This document shows positions 1-5,335 of a stretch of DNA of 8,563 nt, in pieces. This DNA is from Candidatus Iainarchaeum sp. Lineage in GTDB: Archaea > Iainarchaeota > Iainarchaeia > Iainarchaeales > JAAZKV01. The position numbers and the translations under genes were made by a program. Under the pieces are notes generated by a model. It was not told where the DNA came from and searched no databases. It saw only the letters and a program-made list of their open reading frames with translations. The stretch is from positions 1-8,563 of the forward strand of contig JAQVAR010000030.1 in assembly GCA_028690725.1 (NCBI GenBank), in the 5' to 3' direction. Numbering within the stretch: the stretch's first letter is position 1; each line of letters starts with the position of its first letter.

Positions 1-16
1 ATAAATAATTCTATTT

Positions 17-760
17 TTAATTTAGAACTGCTTTTTGCATTTGTTTTATTATTGTAGACCTATTTTGTTCTGGATTAATCAAAATTGTTTTTTTATTAAA
101 AATTAACCCACTTGTTTCTTCTACTTTTTGGCCGTTTATTTTTAATGGTTTGTGCAAATCTTGTTTTGCTGAAACCAAAACAACTTTTCCCAAAGGAATA
201 GCAATTGGTTCAAATATTTTTTTTGACCTGTTTTTTGTTGTAAAACTAGCAATGCTCTCTGATAATGCCCCTTCATAAATAGCTGTTTCTTGAGTAAATT
301 GATTAGTTTTTCTCAAACCTTTTCTAGAAACTTGGTGACCTTTTATTGGAGAAAAACGTTTTATTGTTGCTCTTGTTTGTCGCCAAGGCAATGTTCCTGA
401 TTCAACAACAAAAAAACCATTTTTCTTTTGACCAATAACAACAATACCATCTTCAACAGGTCTAACTTTTCCAAGCCTAGCTAAATTATTCATAACAGTA
501 GTTTTTCCAGAACCCCTTGGCCCAGTAAGAATAATAGCACGATCATTAACACGCATTGCCACACCATGCAATAAAAAAACTTCTTTGAAACCAAATTTTT
601 TCTTCAAATTATTAACTTCCATTAAATCAATTTTTCCATTAAAAACTCGGTATTGAAAAGTTAATGCTCCCCTTGGTTGTTTTCTCACACCCTTTCTAAT
701 AGAACGTTCAATAGTTCTAGCAGAAAAAGAACTAAATTTATTTCTAATTTTTTTGAACAT
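17..760 (-). CDS. P-loop ATPase/kinase resembling HPr kinase C-terminal domain
   Basis: The 247-residue protein has a Walker A motif GPRGSGKTT at residues 80-88. It is preceded by a strand and the segment LLHGVAM (63-69), and followed about 15 residues later by PVEDG (101-105). The order 'HGV - strand - P-loop - (E/D)D' is characteristic of the HPr kinase/PEP-carboxykinase-like fold, where the acidic pair after the P-loop takes part in catalysis. This assignment is inferred by motif order only. The N-terminal 50 residues are basic and not recognised. Full-length bacterial HPr kinases are longer and carry an N-terminal domain, which is absent here, so the substrate need not be HPr. The ATG at 760 is the natural start. 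A GTTTAAAC box lies 40 bases upstream. It is divergent from the Nudix gene. No signal peptide or membrane segment is seen, so it is probably cytosolic. Confidence 0.75.
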   Translation of the reverse strand: MFKKIRNKFSSFSARTIERSIRKGVRKQPRGALTFQYRVFNGKIDLMEVNNLKKKFGFKEVFLLHGVAMRVNDRAIILTGPRGSGKTTVMNNLARLGKVRPVEDGIVVIGQKKNGFFVVESGTLPWRQTRATIKRFSPIKGHQVSRKGLRKTNQFTQETAIYEGALSESIASFTTKNRSKKIFEPIAIPLGKVVLVSAKQDLHKPLKINGQKVEETSGLIFNKKTILINPEQNRSTIIKQMQKAVLN

Positions 761-793
761 AATAAAAATATGTTATAGAAGAATAAAAAACTT

Positions 794-801
794 GTTTAAA
801 C
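794..801 (-). promoter_or_regulatory. TATA-like box GTTTAAAC upstream of the P-loop gene
   Basis: The palindromic octamer GTTTAAAC lies 40 bases upstream of the ATG of the minus-strand P-loop gene. It is the same octamer found at promoter-like positions elsewhere in the window (1407, 3664, 4430 and 5336). If it is used, the transcript would have a leader of roughly 10-15 bases. Its symmetry means strand cannot be read from the box alone. Confidence 0.4.
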
Positions 802-829
802 AAAAATTATAAAAAAAAATGGTTTTGAA

Positions 830-839
830 TTAAAATAAA
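830..839 (+). promoter_or_regulatory. Candidate TATA box for the Nudix gene
   Basis: TTAAAATAAA begins 33 bases before the ATG of the Nudix gene. That is close to the 28-30 base spacing seen for the other candidate leaderless promoters here. No Shine-Dalgarno site precedes that ATG, which fits leaderless translation. The base composition is low-complexity, so confidence is modest. Confidence 0.35.
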
Positions 840-862
840 AACTTTTAGTAAGCAATTGTTTT

Positions 863-1384
863 ATGAAAAAAGTTCCACATGACCCAAATGAAATAATTGC
901 TTTAGTAGACAATAATGACAATGTTATTAGTCAAATTACTAGAAAAGAAGCTCATGAAAAAAGTTTGTTACATAGAGAAGTTTATTCTTTTATAATTAAT
1001 TCGAAAAAAGAGGTTTTGTTACAGAAAAGAGTTGATTTTGGTTTATGGGATAGTTCTCCATCAGGGCATTTTCCAAAAAAACAAGATTATGATGATGCTA
1101 TCATAAGAGAAGTAAAAGAAGAGTTAGGATTAAAATTAAGCAAAAATGATTTTCAAAGAATTGGAAAAGAATATTTTAAAAGCAGGCATAATACTCGTTT
1201 TGCCACAATTTATTTCATTAGAAAAAATTTTTTATTAAAAGATTTTGTTTTAGACAAAGAAGAGGTTAGTGAAGTAAAATATTTTAATAAAAAAGAAATC
1301 AACAAATTATTAGAAAACAAAGAAGAAGTTTTAACAAAAGCAACAAAATATTTTTTAAAAAAATTTGTTTTAAAAGAACTATAA
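863..1384 (+). CDS. Nudix hydrolase, IPP-isomerase/YfcD-like subgroup
   Basis: The 173-residue protein contains a Nudix box at residues 68-90, with the core REVKEELGL at 82-90. The N-terminal half has the arrangement seen in IPP-isomerase-like and YfcD-like Nudix proteins: LVDNNDNVI, then TRKEAH (26-31), LLHREVY (35-41), a strand and LLQKR (52-56), and then WDSSPSGH. The family hydrolyses or isomerises nucleoside-diphosphate-linked or prenyl-diphosphate substrates in the cytosol with Mg2+ bound by the REUXEE glutamates, which are present (E83, E86, E87). The first Nudix glutamate position (G-x5-E) holds Gln74, with Asp75 next to it. That Glu varies in some members, so activity is still plausible. 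The length fits a single complete domain. The substrate cannot be told from sequence. Confidence 0.85.
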   Translation: MKKVPHDPNEIIALVDNNDNVISQITRKEAHEKSLLHREVYSFIINSKKEVLLQKRVDFGLWDSSPSGHFPKKQDYDDAIIREVKEELGLKLSKNDFQRIGKEYFKSRHNTRFATIYFIRKNFLLKDFVLDKEEVSEVKYFNKKEINKLLENKEEVLTKATKYFLKKFVLKEL

Positions 1385-1406
1385 TAAAAACACATTTAGA
1401 ACAATT

Positions 1407-1414
1407 GTTTAAAC
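1407..1414 (+). promoter_or_regulatory. GTTTAAAC box upstream of the AbrB-like pseudogene
   Basis: GTTTAAAC is preceded by ACAATT, and transcription would start around 1434-1438. The broken AbrB-like reading frame begins at 1465, so an original transcript would have carried a leader of about 30 bases. That leader has an unusually GC-rich patch for this window, with arms AATCG and CGATT around a nine-base loop (about 1439-1457). Confidence 0.4.
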
Positions 1415-1464
1415 AAAATATACTTTTGCTGTCATCATAATCGCTTCGGTACCGATTTAGGAAT

Positions 1465-1637
1465 ATGAAATTACAAAAGCAATTATCAAAAAAATAGGGA
1501 ATCAAGAATATTTAAAATATGCCATTATAATTCCTCTAAAAGTAATCTATGAACTAGGATAAATAGCTGAGGAAGAATTAGAATTAGAAAAAAAAGGACA
1601 TGAGTTAAAAATTAGACAAAAAAATAGAAACAAATAA
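1465..1637 (+). pseudogene. Decayed AbrB/SpoVT-like antitoxin or DNA-binding protein
   Basis: From ATG 1465 the frame reads MKLQKQLSKK and stops at TAG 1495. Shifting by one base at the A7 run (1488-1494) opens a frame reading IGNQEYLKYAIIIPLKVIYE, then LG, then a TAA at 1560, then IAEEELELEKKGHELKI, ending at TAA 1635-1637. The pattern 'KxGN.EY.KY.I.IP..v...LGW..G.ELE.E.KG..L.I' is that of archaeal AbrB-fold (MazE/SpoVT) DNA-binding domains, and the internal stop falls at the usual Trp of LGW. Two independent lesions (a missing A in a homopolymer and an in-frame stop) indicate a pseudogene. Members of this family are often antitoxins, but no matching toxin follows directly. Confidence 0.7.
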
Positions 1638-1650
1638 GTTAAAAACATTG

Positions 1651-1658
1651 TTTAAATC
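1651..1658 (+). promoter_or_regulatory. Candidate TATA box TTTAAATC before the membrane-anchored gene
   Basis: TTTAAATC in the context CATTGTTTAAATC resembles the other TATA-like boxes in the window. It lies 26 bases before an ACG codon at 1677, which opens a frame that seems to have been the original 5' end of the next gene. Confidence 0.35.
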
Positions 1659-1676
1659 AAAACTAAAGGTGATAGT

Positions 1677-1739
1677 ACGAAAAAAACAAGTTTAGAGTGG
1701 TTATCCAAAAAATCGAAATGGTGTAATAAACACAAGGGG
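1677..1739 (+). pseudogene. Out-of-phase 5' fragment of the membrane-anchored gene
   Basis: The frame from an ACG at 1677 encodes KKTSLEWLSKKSKWCNKHKG after the first codon and ends shortly after at TAA. It lacks any ATG, GTG or TTG start. GGTGAT lies three bases upstream (1668-1673) and a TATA-like box 26 bases upstream. A former ATG mutated to ACG would explain the absence of a start. A one-base insertion in the G run at 1736-1739 would fuse it to the downstream membrane-anchored frame. Confidence 0.45.
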
Positions 1740-1756
1740 CCTCAGAATGGGCAATA

Positions 1757-2248
1757 ATGGCAATTGCTATTCTTTCTCTTTTTCTTTCAATATATCTCTC
1801 AAATTATCAAATTAGATTATCGCTAGAAAGATGGGAATTAGAAAAACCAAATTTTAAATTTGCTCAGGATTGGTGTTCAGACTTACGAGTTAACGAGACT
1901 GGCCAGCTACTGAAAAGTGAGATGCCAATAATAATAAATCAAGGACTTTTACCAGGAACCTTTAAATATACAATTTATTCAGATTCTGAAATACATTTTT
2001 ATGGTGAATTGGATAATAACTCGAATTATATAACTACTTCTAATTCAAATGAACAGATTAATCTAGAGTATCTTTTGCCAAGTCAAACAGGATTAAAAAT
2101 TAGCCTTTCTTTTAAACCAAAAATTATAAATGATTCGTTTTTTTATTCAGAAACATTTTATTCAAAAGAAGGATTGTTAAAAAGTTTAGATTGTAATTGC
2201 ACACTTGAAAAAACAAAGAAAATATTTATTTGTAAGGGGATAAATTAG
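1757..2248 (+). CDS. N-terminally membrane-anchored protein of unknown function, 5' end probably lost
   Basis: The 163-residue open frame starts with one hydrophobic helix (about residues 1-17). A soluble, probably beta-rich domain follows with cysteines at 40, 146, 148 and 159; the late ones form CNC plus a nearby C. I do not recognise the family. The ATG at 1757 has neither a Shine-Dalgarno site nor a TATA box at the right distance. The frame is open back to 1730 and reads QGASEWAI just before this Met. A second frame (1677-1739) reads KKTSLEWLSKKSKWCNKHKG and would join it in phase if the GGGG run at 1736-1739 had one more G. The protein is therefore probably the remainder of a longer gene with a basic cytosolic N-terminus of about 25 residues. 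Whether this copy is still expressed is unclear. Confidence 0.55.
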   Translation: MAIAILSLFLSIYLSNYQIRLSLERWELEKPNFKFAQDWCSDLRVNETGQLLKSEMPIIINQGLLPGTFKYTIYSDSEIHFYGELDNNSNYITTSNSNEQINLEYLLPSQTGLKISLSFKPKIINDSFFYSETFYSKEGLLKSLDCNCTLEKTKKIFICKGIN

Positions 2249-2267
2249 TATTACAACAAAGGGATCA

Positions 2268-2351
2268 ATGAATTCAAATACTTCAAACGAAAGAAACATT
2301 CAAAGAAAAATAGTTGAAGCTAAATTAGTTGGTGGAATTTATAATGATTAA
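2268..2351 (+). CDS. 27-residue ORF overlapping the PIN gene start
   Basis: ATG 2268 follows a GGGAT stretch and opens a 27-codon frame (MNSNTSNERNIQRKIVEAKL, then VGGIYND). It ends at TAA 2349-2351, overlapping the PIN gene's ATG at 2344 by eight bases in a different frame. Such an overlap is typical of translationally coupled pairs, and the GGTGG that would serve the PIN gene lies inside this ORF. The peptide is hydrophilic and matches nothing I recognise. It is shorter than usual VapB antitoxins, so it could be a truncated antitoxin, a leader peptide or a chance ORF. Confidence 0.35.
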   Translation: MNSNTSNERNIQRKIVEAKLVGGIYND

Positions 2352-2880
2352 AATAACTTTTGATACAAATTGTATTCTTCGAGACGAAAAAGACAAGAAT
2401 AAGTATTATAATCAAATAAAAATTCTAGAACAACTTGAAAAAAAAGGTTTAATAGAAATTCATCGAGCTGATGCAACAGATACTGAGATTGATGGATTTA
2501 ATTCTCGCCTAAAAAAATCTTCAGAATTCAAAGAAGATTTAGGAATTGGAGTTTATGATAATTCAAGATATGATCATTGCGTTTATGCTGGCCCTAGTGA
2601 TGAGGATGAATTTAATGATTTAAAACAAAGAAGCGGATTTAATAATTTAAAAAATATTTCTGAAAAAAAGAAAAAAAACAAATTAAAAGATTTAATGATT
2701 TTACACACTCATAAAAAAATGGGGCATAATTATTTAATTTCAAATAATATTAAAGATTTTATTTTTGATTTATTAAACATAAATTTAATTAATCCTGAAA
2801 AATTAGATTCTAATAAAATTGACACAATAAATACTGAGAATGAATTAATAAATTATTTTGACGAAAGAAAAGAAAAATAA
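2344..2880 (+). CDS. PIN-domain ribonuclease-like protein, possible VapC-type toxin
   Basis: The 178-residue protein begins MIKITFDTNCILR, the classic first strand of a PIN domain with the metal-binding Asp at 7 and DTN at 7-9. Further acidic residues in PIN order are Glu48 in DATDTEIDGF, Asp116 in KLKDLMIL, and Asp138 in LISNNIKDF, where the last strand and loop would be. PIN proteins are Mg2+-dependent ribonucleases, and many archaeal ones are VapC toxins. This one is longer than a typical VapC (about 130-140 residues) because of an insert around residues 55-112 and a C-terminal tail, so it may be a stand-alone PIN protein. ATG 2344 is chosen over the upstream TTG at 2329 because GGTGGA ends seven bases before it and because PIN domains normally start here. 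A 27-codon ORF overlaps its start. Confidence 0.7.
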   Translation: MIKITFDTNCILRDEKDKNKYYNQIKILEQLEKKGLIEIHRADATDTEIDGFNSRLKKSSEFKEDLGIGVYDNSRYDHCVYAGPSDEDEFNDLKQRSGFNNLKNISEKKKKNKLKDLMILHTHKKMGHNYLISNNIKDFIFDLLNINLINPEKLDSNKIDTINTENELINYFDERKEK

Positions 2881-2975
2881 TCAAAAACATCTTTTGAAGA
2901 AGAAATTTTTTTAATCCTCAAAAACTTTTTTCTATTTACTAAAGAAAAAATTGCTTTAATTTTTATACATAACAG

Positions 2976-3009
2976 AAAGATTTAAATAAATTTATTTAAT
3001 AATTTTAAT
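2976..3009 (+). promoter_or_regulatory. Leaderless promoter of the 73-residue membrane protein
   Basis: AAAGA plus TTTAAATA (TATA at 2981) sits exactly 29 bases before ATG 3010. The 37 bases from AAAG to the ATG match the promoter of the gene at 4460 with only four differences. Confidence 0.65.
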
Positions 3010-3231
3010 ATGAACAAAAAAGAAAATAATTTATTGATTGCACTAGCGATTCTTACTGGACTTTTTGGTATTACATCTGGACTATCTGGAGCAGTTTTTA
3101 CAAAAGCACTTGAAATTTATCCAGATCATTTATACACATATATTGTATTACTAATTATTTTGATTTTTGGATTGTTTATTATGTTATATAAATTGTTCAA
3201 AAAACCAAAATTGATATACGATTTTGCATAA
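3010..3231 (+). CDS. Small two-helix membrane protein
   Basis: The 73-residue protein has a short charged N-terminus (MNKKENN) and two hydrophobic helices at about 8-30 and 42-61, joined by a loop with YPDH. It ends with a basic tail (KLFKKPK). The positive charges suggest both termini are cytosolic. The first helix contains GLFGITSGLSGAVF, which reappears in diverged form in the next, broken gene (3301-3551), so the two are tandem paralogues. I do not recognise the family. The size resembles holin-like or small toxin membrane proteins, but no motif supports either. The start is supported by a TATA-like box 29 bases upstream. Confidence 0.6.
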   Translation: MNKKENNLLIALAILTGLFGITSGLSGAVFTKALEIYPDHLYTYIVLLIILIFGLFIMLYKLFKKPKLIYDFA

Positions 3232-3270
3232 TTGTTATATAATACGTAATTTTACATGTTTTTGAAAAAG

Positions 3271-3280
3271 TTTAAAAAAA
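3271..3280 (+). promoter_or_regulatory. TATA-like box for the frameshifted paralogue
   Basis: TTTAAAAAAA begins 30 bases before ATG 3301. GGTGA (3287-3291) also precedes that ATG by nine bases. Together they mark 3301 as the original start of the now frameshifted gene. Confidence 0.5.
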
Positions 3281-3300
3281 TTTTTTGGTGAATAATTTAT

Positions 3301-3551
3301 ATGAAAAAAGGAGAAGCTAAAACTAATAAAGAAACAAAAAAAGAACTTCTTCATATAGTCTTCAACTTTATATTATGGTGTTAGCAGCTATTTTTGCAAT
3401 TTTATCTGGGATGAGTAGCGCTATTTTCGGAAGAATATTCAATAACTTGCCTTTGTGGGGGGCTTATGGTGGGGTGGCCACATTAGTATTTTTAATTATA
3501 ATATTATTTTTTGCAGCAAAAAAGATAGAAAAAGATTTTTTTATTGAATGA
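3301..3551 (+). pseudogene. Frameshifted paralogue of the small two-helix membrane protein
   Basis: From ATG 3301 the frame encodes MKKGEAKTNKETKKELLHIV and runs to a TAG at 3382. A second frame, one base off, is open from 3330 to TGA 3549-3551. From about 3363 it reads LQLYIMVLAAIFAILSGMSS and continues through AIFGRIF, a loop (NNLPLWGAYGG), a second hydrophobic helix and a charged tail. AIFAILSGMSSAIF aligns without gaps to GLFGITSGLSGAVF of the gene just upstream (7 of 14 identical, the rest mostly conservative). One extra base near 3357-3362 would join the halves into a protein of about 80 residues with the same topology. The second part alone could start at ATG 3375 (58 residues), but no ribosome binding site precedes that Met. 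Sequencing error or programmed frameshifting are alternatives to decay. Confidence 0.6.
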
Positions 3552-3569
3552 TTTACGTGACTAATAAAA

Positions 3570-3644
3570 TTAAATGAAAACGTAAAAGAAATTCATTTTG
3601 TTGGAACACATAAATAATACGAAAAAAGGTATAAGAAACAATGA
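3570..3644 (+). pseudogene. C-terminal remnant of a RelE/ParE-fold toxin
   Basis: This frame reads LNENVKEIHFVGTHK, then a TAA at 3615-3617, then YEKRYKKQ and TGA at 3642-3644. It aligns without gaps to the last 23 residues of the intact toxin at 5828-6091 (NKNVKEIPFVGNHK, then QYEKWYKKQ) with 18 of 23 identical, and the similarity is also plain at nucleotide level (GTAAAAGAAATTC; AAGAAACAAT). The rest of the toxin and any antitoxin are missing. The frameshifted membrane-protein gene ends 18 bases upstream instead. The stop of this remnant overlaps the ATG at 3641, which bears on the next gene's start. Confidence 0.7.
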
Positions 3645-3659
3645 ATTTTGAACAAGTGA

Positions 3660-3681
3660 AAAGGTTTAAACAGATTTATTT
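3660..3681 (+). promoter_or_regulatory. Promoter cassette of the six-helix membrane protein
   Basis: These 22 bases, including AAAGGTTTAAACAG, are identical to 4426-4447, the promoter of the gene at 4460. The TATA core begins 30 bases before a GTG at 3695. A promoter here argues that the gene starts at 3695, because the cassette lies inside the longer frame from ATG 3641. Confidence 0.55.
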
Positions 3682-3694
3682 TCAGAAAATTTAT

Positions 3695-4426
3695 GTGAAA
3701 ATTAACAATATTTTACGAAACAAAATTTTTGGGACAATTACAATCATACTCACAGCATTAATTGTTTTATTTATAATATTTGGACTTAATACAATTTCAA
3801 ATGTTTTAACTGTTTTAGAAGTACTTAGTATATATGTCGTTTTTGTAATTATTTTTATTTTATATGTTGTTGGATTTGTGGTTGTTGCTTTTTTTCATGA
3901 AAAAATAATTGAATATATACATAATTATAAAATAAAGAAAGAGTGGCTTAAAAAATTTGATATGTTTGGGCATATAAAATATGTAAGTATTTATTTTGTT
4001 GTTTTAGCATTTTATTTGTTTGCTGGGGTAATGTTAAGTAGGTCAATAATTGCTAATATTGGTGAAGCTGGAACTAGTTCTTATGTTGGAGTAATGGTTG
4101 CATTTGTAATATTGTTTTTGTATAGATTTTCTAGTAAATACAAAAAAGAACTTTCGAAGTATTGCGAAAAAGAATTTTTAGATTGTAAAAAAAAGTCTTT
4201 TGAATTTATTGACTTTCAAGGTATAATGGTTAGTATTGTTTTATTATCTTTCACGATTTCGGCAGCAACAGGATTTAGTCCTGAATTACCGAAAGATGAT
4301 TTTTTTCCACTTCTTTTAATTGTGGTTCCAGTAGTTGATATTATTTTAATCGAAATTATTAACTTACCAAAAACATTGGTGAAATTGTTTAATTATCAAA
4401 AGACTATGCTGAAAAATAAAAAGTGA
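3695..4426 (+). CDS. Polytopic membrane protein, about six helices
   Basis: From GTG 3695 the product is 243 residues. An alternative ATG at 3641 adds 18 residues. Hydrophobic segments lie at about 13-31, 44-67, 94-114, 129-144, 175-192 and 204-223 (counted from the GTG). The loops are charged; the longest cytosolic ones are KIKKEWLKK near residue 80 and KYKKELSKYCEKEFLDCKKK near residues 148-167. No transporter signature, catalytic motif or family is recognised. GTG 3695 is preferred because a promoter cassette identical to that of the next gene lies 30 bases upstream, and because ATG 3641 overlaps the stop of a toxin remnant. The next membrane gene follows 33 bases after the stop with its own promoter, so the two are probably expressed in parallel. 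Confidence 0.6.
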   Translation: MKINNILRNKIFGTITIILTALIVLFIIFGLNTISNVLTVLEVLSIYVVFVIIFILYVVGFVVVAFFHEKIIEYIHNYKIKKEWLKKFDMFGHIKYVSIYFVVLAFYLFAGVMLSRSIIANIGEAGTSSYVGVMVAFVILFLYRFSSKYKKELSKYCEKEFLDCKKKSFEFIDFQGIMVSIVLLSFTISAATGFSPELPKDDFFPLLLIVVPVVDIILIEIINLPKTLVKLFNYQKTMLKNKK

Positions 4427-4459
4427 AAGGTTTAAACAGATTTATTTAATAAGTTTAAT
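4426..4459 (+). promoter_or_regulatory. Leaderless promoter of the five-helix membrane protein
   Basis: AAAGGTTTAAACAG places TTTAAA at 4431, exactly 29 bases before ATG 4460. It is nearly identical to the promoters at 2976 and 3660 and overlaps the stop codon of the preceding gene. Confidence 0.65.
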
Positions 4460-4972
4460 ATGAGTTGGATTGAAAGAAATTTTTGGGAAATAATTCAAAG
4501 TGGATGGATTGTTTTAGGTGTAATTTTTGCGGTTCTTTCTGATTGGTTATTGGGTTTTTGGTCTATTGAACTATTTGTTGTATCTTTTTTTGTTTGGGGG
4601 CTTGTGTTAGTTTTATTTTCTCTTGCGACTCCTTCAAATTCATTTATTAATCATTTTTTAGAAACTAGGAAAAAGAAATATTTGGCAAATTTATCGGTTG
4701 TTGGAATAACTATAATTTTGTTCTGTGGTCAATTTTTTTTATGGGCGACGGGTTATTATTCACAAGACATTTTATGGGCAAAACTAAATTTGGTGCTTTT
4801 TATATTTACCATGTGTGGGGGATTTTTTTTTGTTAAGAACTATTTAGATCTTCATCAATCAGATGGAAAGCCCACTATAAAAGATAAACATTCGTTTAGG
4901 ATTCCAGTCGTATTTCTTGGAATTAGTATAATATTTTTAGGATATGAACTTTTGTTTTTGATTTTGGGCTAA
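4460..4972 (+). CDS. Polytopic membrane protein, about five helices
   Basis: The 170-residue protein is rich in Trp, Phe, Leu and Ile, with hydrophobic segments at about 13-32, 36-56, 76-97, 106-126 and 147-169. Short charged loops (ETRKKK at 68-73; a hydrophilic stretch DLHQSDGKPTIKDKHS at 130-145) suggest the topology. No conserved motif or family is recognised. The ATG is supported by a TATA-like box 29 bases upstream and no Shine-Dalgarno site, so a leaderless transcript is likely. The shared promoter with the upstream six-helix gene suggests co-regulation, perhaps as subunits of one membrane complex, but that is inference only. It is convergent with the minus-strand gene ending at 5123. 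Confidence 0.65.
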   Translation: MSWIERNFWEIIQSGWIVLGVIFAVLSDWLLGFWSIELFVVSFFVWGLVLVLFSLATPSNSFINHFLETRKKKYLANLSVVGITIILFCGQFFLWATGYYSQDILWAKLNLVLFIFTMCGGFFFVKNYLDLHQSDGKPTIKDKHSFRIPVVFLGISIIFLGYELLFLILG

Positions 4973-5002
4973 GAAACAATTTATATCTCAAAGAAACAAT
5001 TT
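4971..5002. repeat. Two direct copies of AAGAAACAATTT, 20 bases apart
   Basis: AAGAAACAATTT occurs at 4971-4982 and 4991-5002, just after the membrane gene's stop. The shorter AAGAAACAAT also occurs at 3633-3642 and at the end of the intact toxin gene, where it encodes KKQ. The copies here may therefore be relics of the same sequence or simply AT-rich coincidence. Confidence 0.4.
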
Positions 5003-5034
5003 TTTCATTAGTTGAAATTATTGGTTGAAAGTCG

Positions 5035-5053
5035 CTTGTTAGCTCCCAACAAG
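5035..5053. terminator. Hairpin in the convergent intergenic region
   Basis: CTTGTT and AACAAG form a perfect six-bp stem around the loop AGCTCCC. The position between two convergent genes (stops at 4972 and 5123) suits a transcription terminator or 3'-end structure. A competing pairing, GCTC with GAGC (5042-5056), is also possible. Confidence 0.3.
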
Positions 5054-5072
5054 AGCAAAGAGAATAAAAAAA

Positions 5073-5093
5073 CACAATTATTAGGACATTCTT
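5073..5093 (+). repeat. AGGACA-core repeat, copy A
   Basis: This copy starts CACAATTATTAGGACATTC and matches copy B (5378-5398) at 17 of 21 positions in the same orientation. The similarity continues weakly for another 20 bases into GTTAAAAAAA. It lies just beyond the stop of the 66-residue gene. Confidence 0.55.
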
Positions 5094-5122
5094 CTTAAAA
5101 TAGTTAAAAAAAAAAATAATTT

Positions 5123-5323
5123 TTATTCACGTTGTTTTACTTTATCTCTTTTAGCTATTGCTTTCAAATATTTTTGCACTAATTTTGGATCCGCATAACC
5201 CATTTGCCCACCAGGAACCGCCAAATTATTTTTTCTTTGATTTGCTTTTTGATAAGACGAGTTTGATTCATGCACACTCTTACGCAAACCAGCTTTTCTC
5301 CCTCTCAAATAAGCAGTACTCAT
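5123..5323 (-). CDS. Small basic protein of unknown function
   Basis: The 66-residue protein is rich in Lys and Arg (MSTAYLRGRKAGLRKS at the N-terminus, KAIAKRDKVKQRE at the C-terminus). It has a central PGGQMGYADPKLVQKYLKA segment that could form a helix. It has no hydrophobic segment and no cysteines. Composition suggests a nucleic-acid- or ribosome-associated role, but no family is recognised. It is convergent with the membrane gene that ends at 4972. Direct copies of an AGGACA-core repeat lie on both sides (5073 and 5378). The start codon has no Shine-Dalgarno site. GTTTAAAC ends only 19 bases upstream, which is too close for a standard TATA spacing, so a second AT-rich element at about 5349-5358 may be the real box. 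Confidence 0.6.
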   Translation of the reverse strand: MSTAYLRGRKAGLRKSVHESNSSYQKANQRKNNLAVPGGQMGYADPKLVQKYLKAIAKRDKVKQRE

Positions 5324-5335
5324 AAAAACAATATT

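Noticed and set aside
1210..1505. Minus-strand open frames opposite the Nudix gene and the AbrB remnant
   Set aside because: They are Phe/Leu/Ser-rich antisense translations of Lys/Glu-rich sequence and have no start signals.
5035..5056. tRNA D-arm-like stretch TAGCTC...GAGC
   Set aside because: No matching acceptor stem, anticodon arm or T-arm (GGTTCGA-type) follows; the sequence turns into A-rich DNA.
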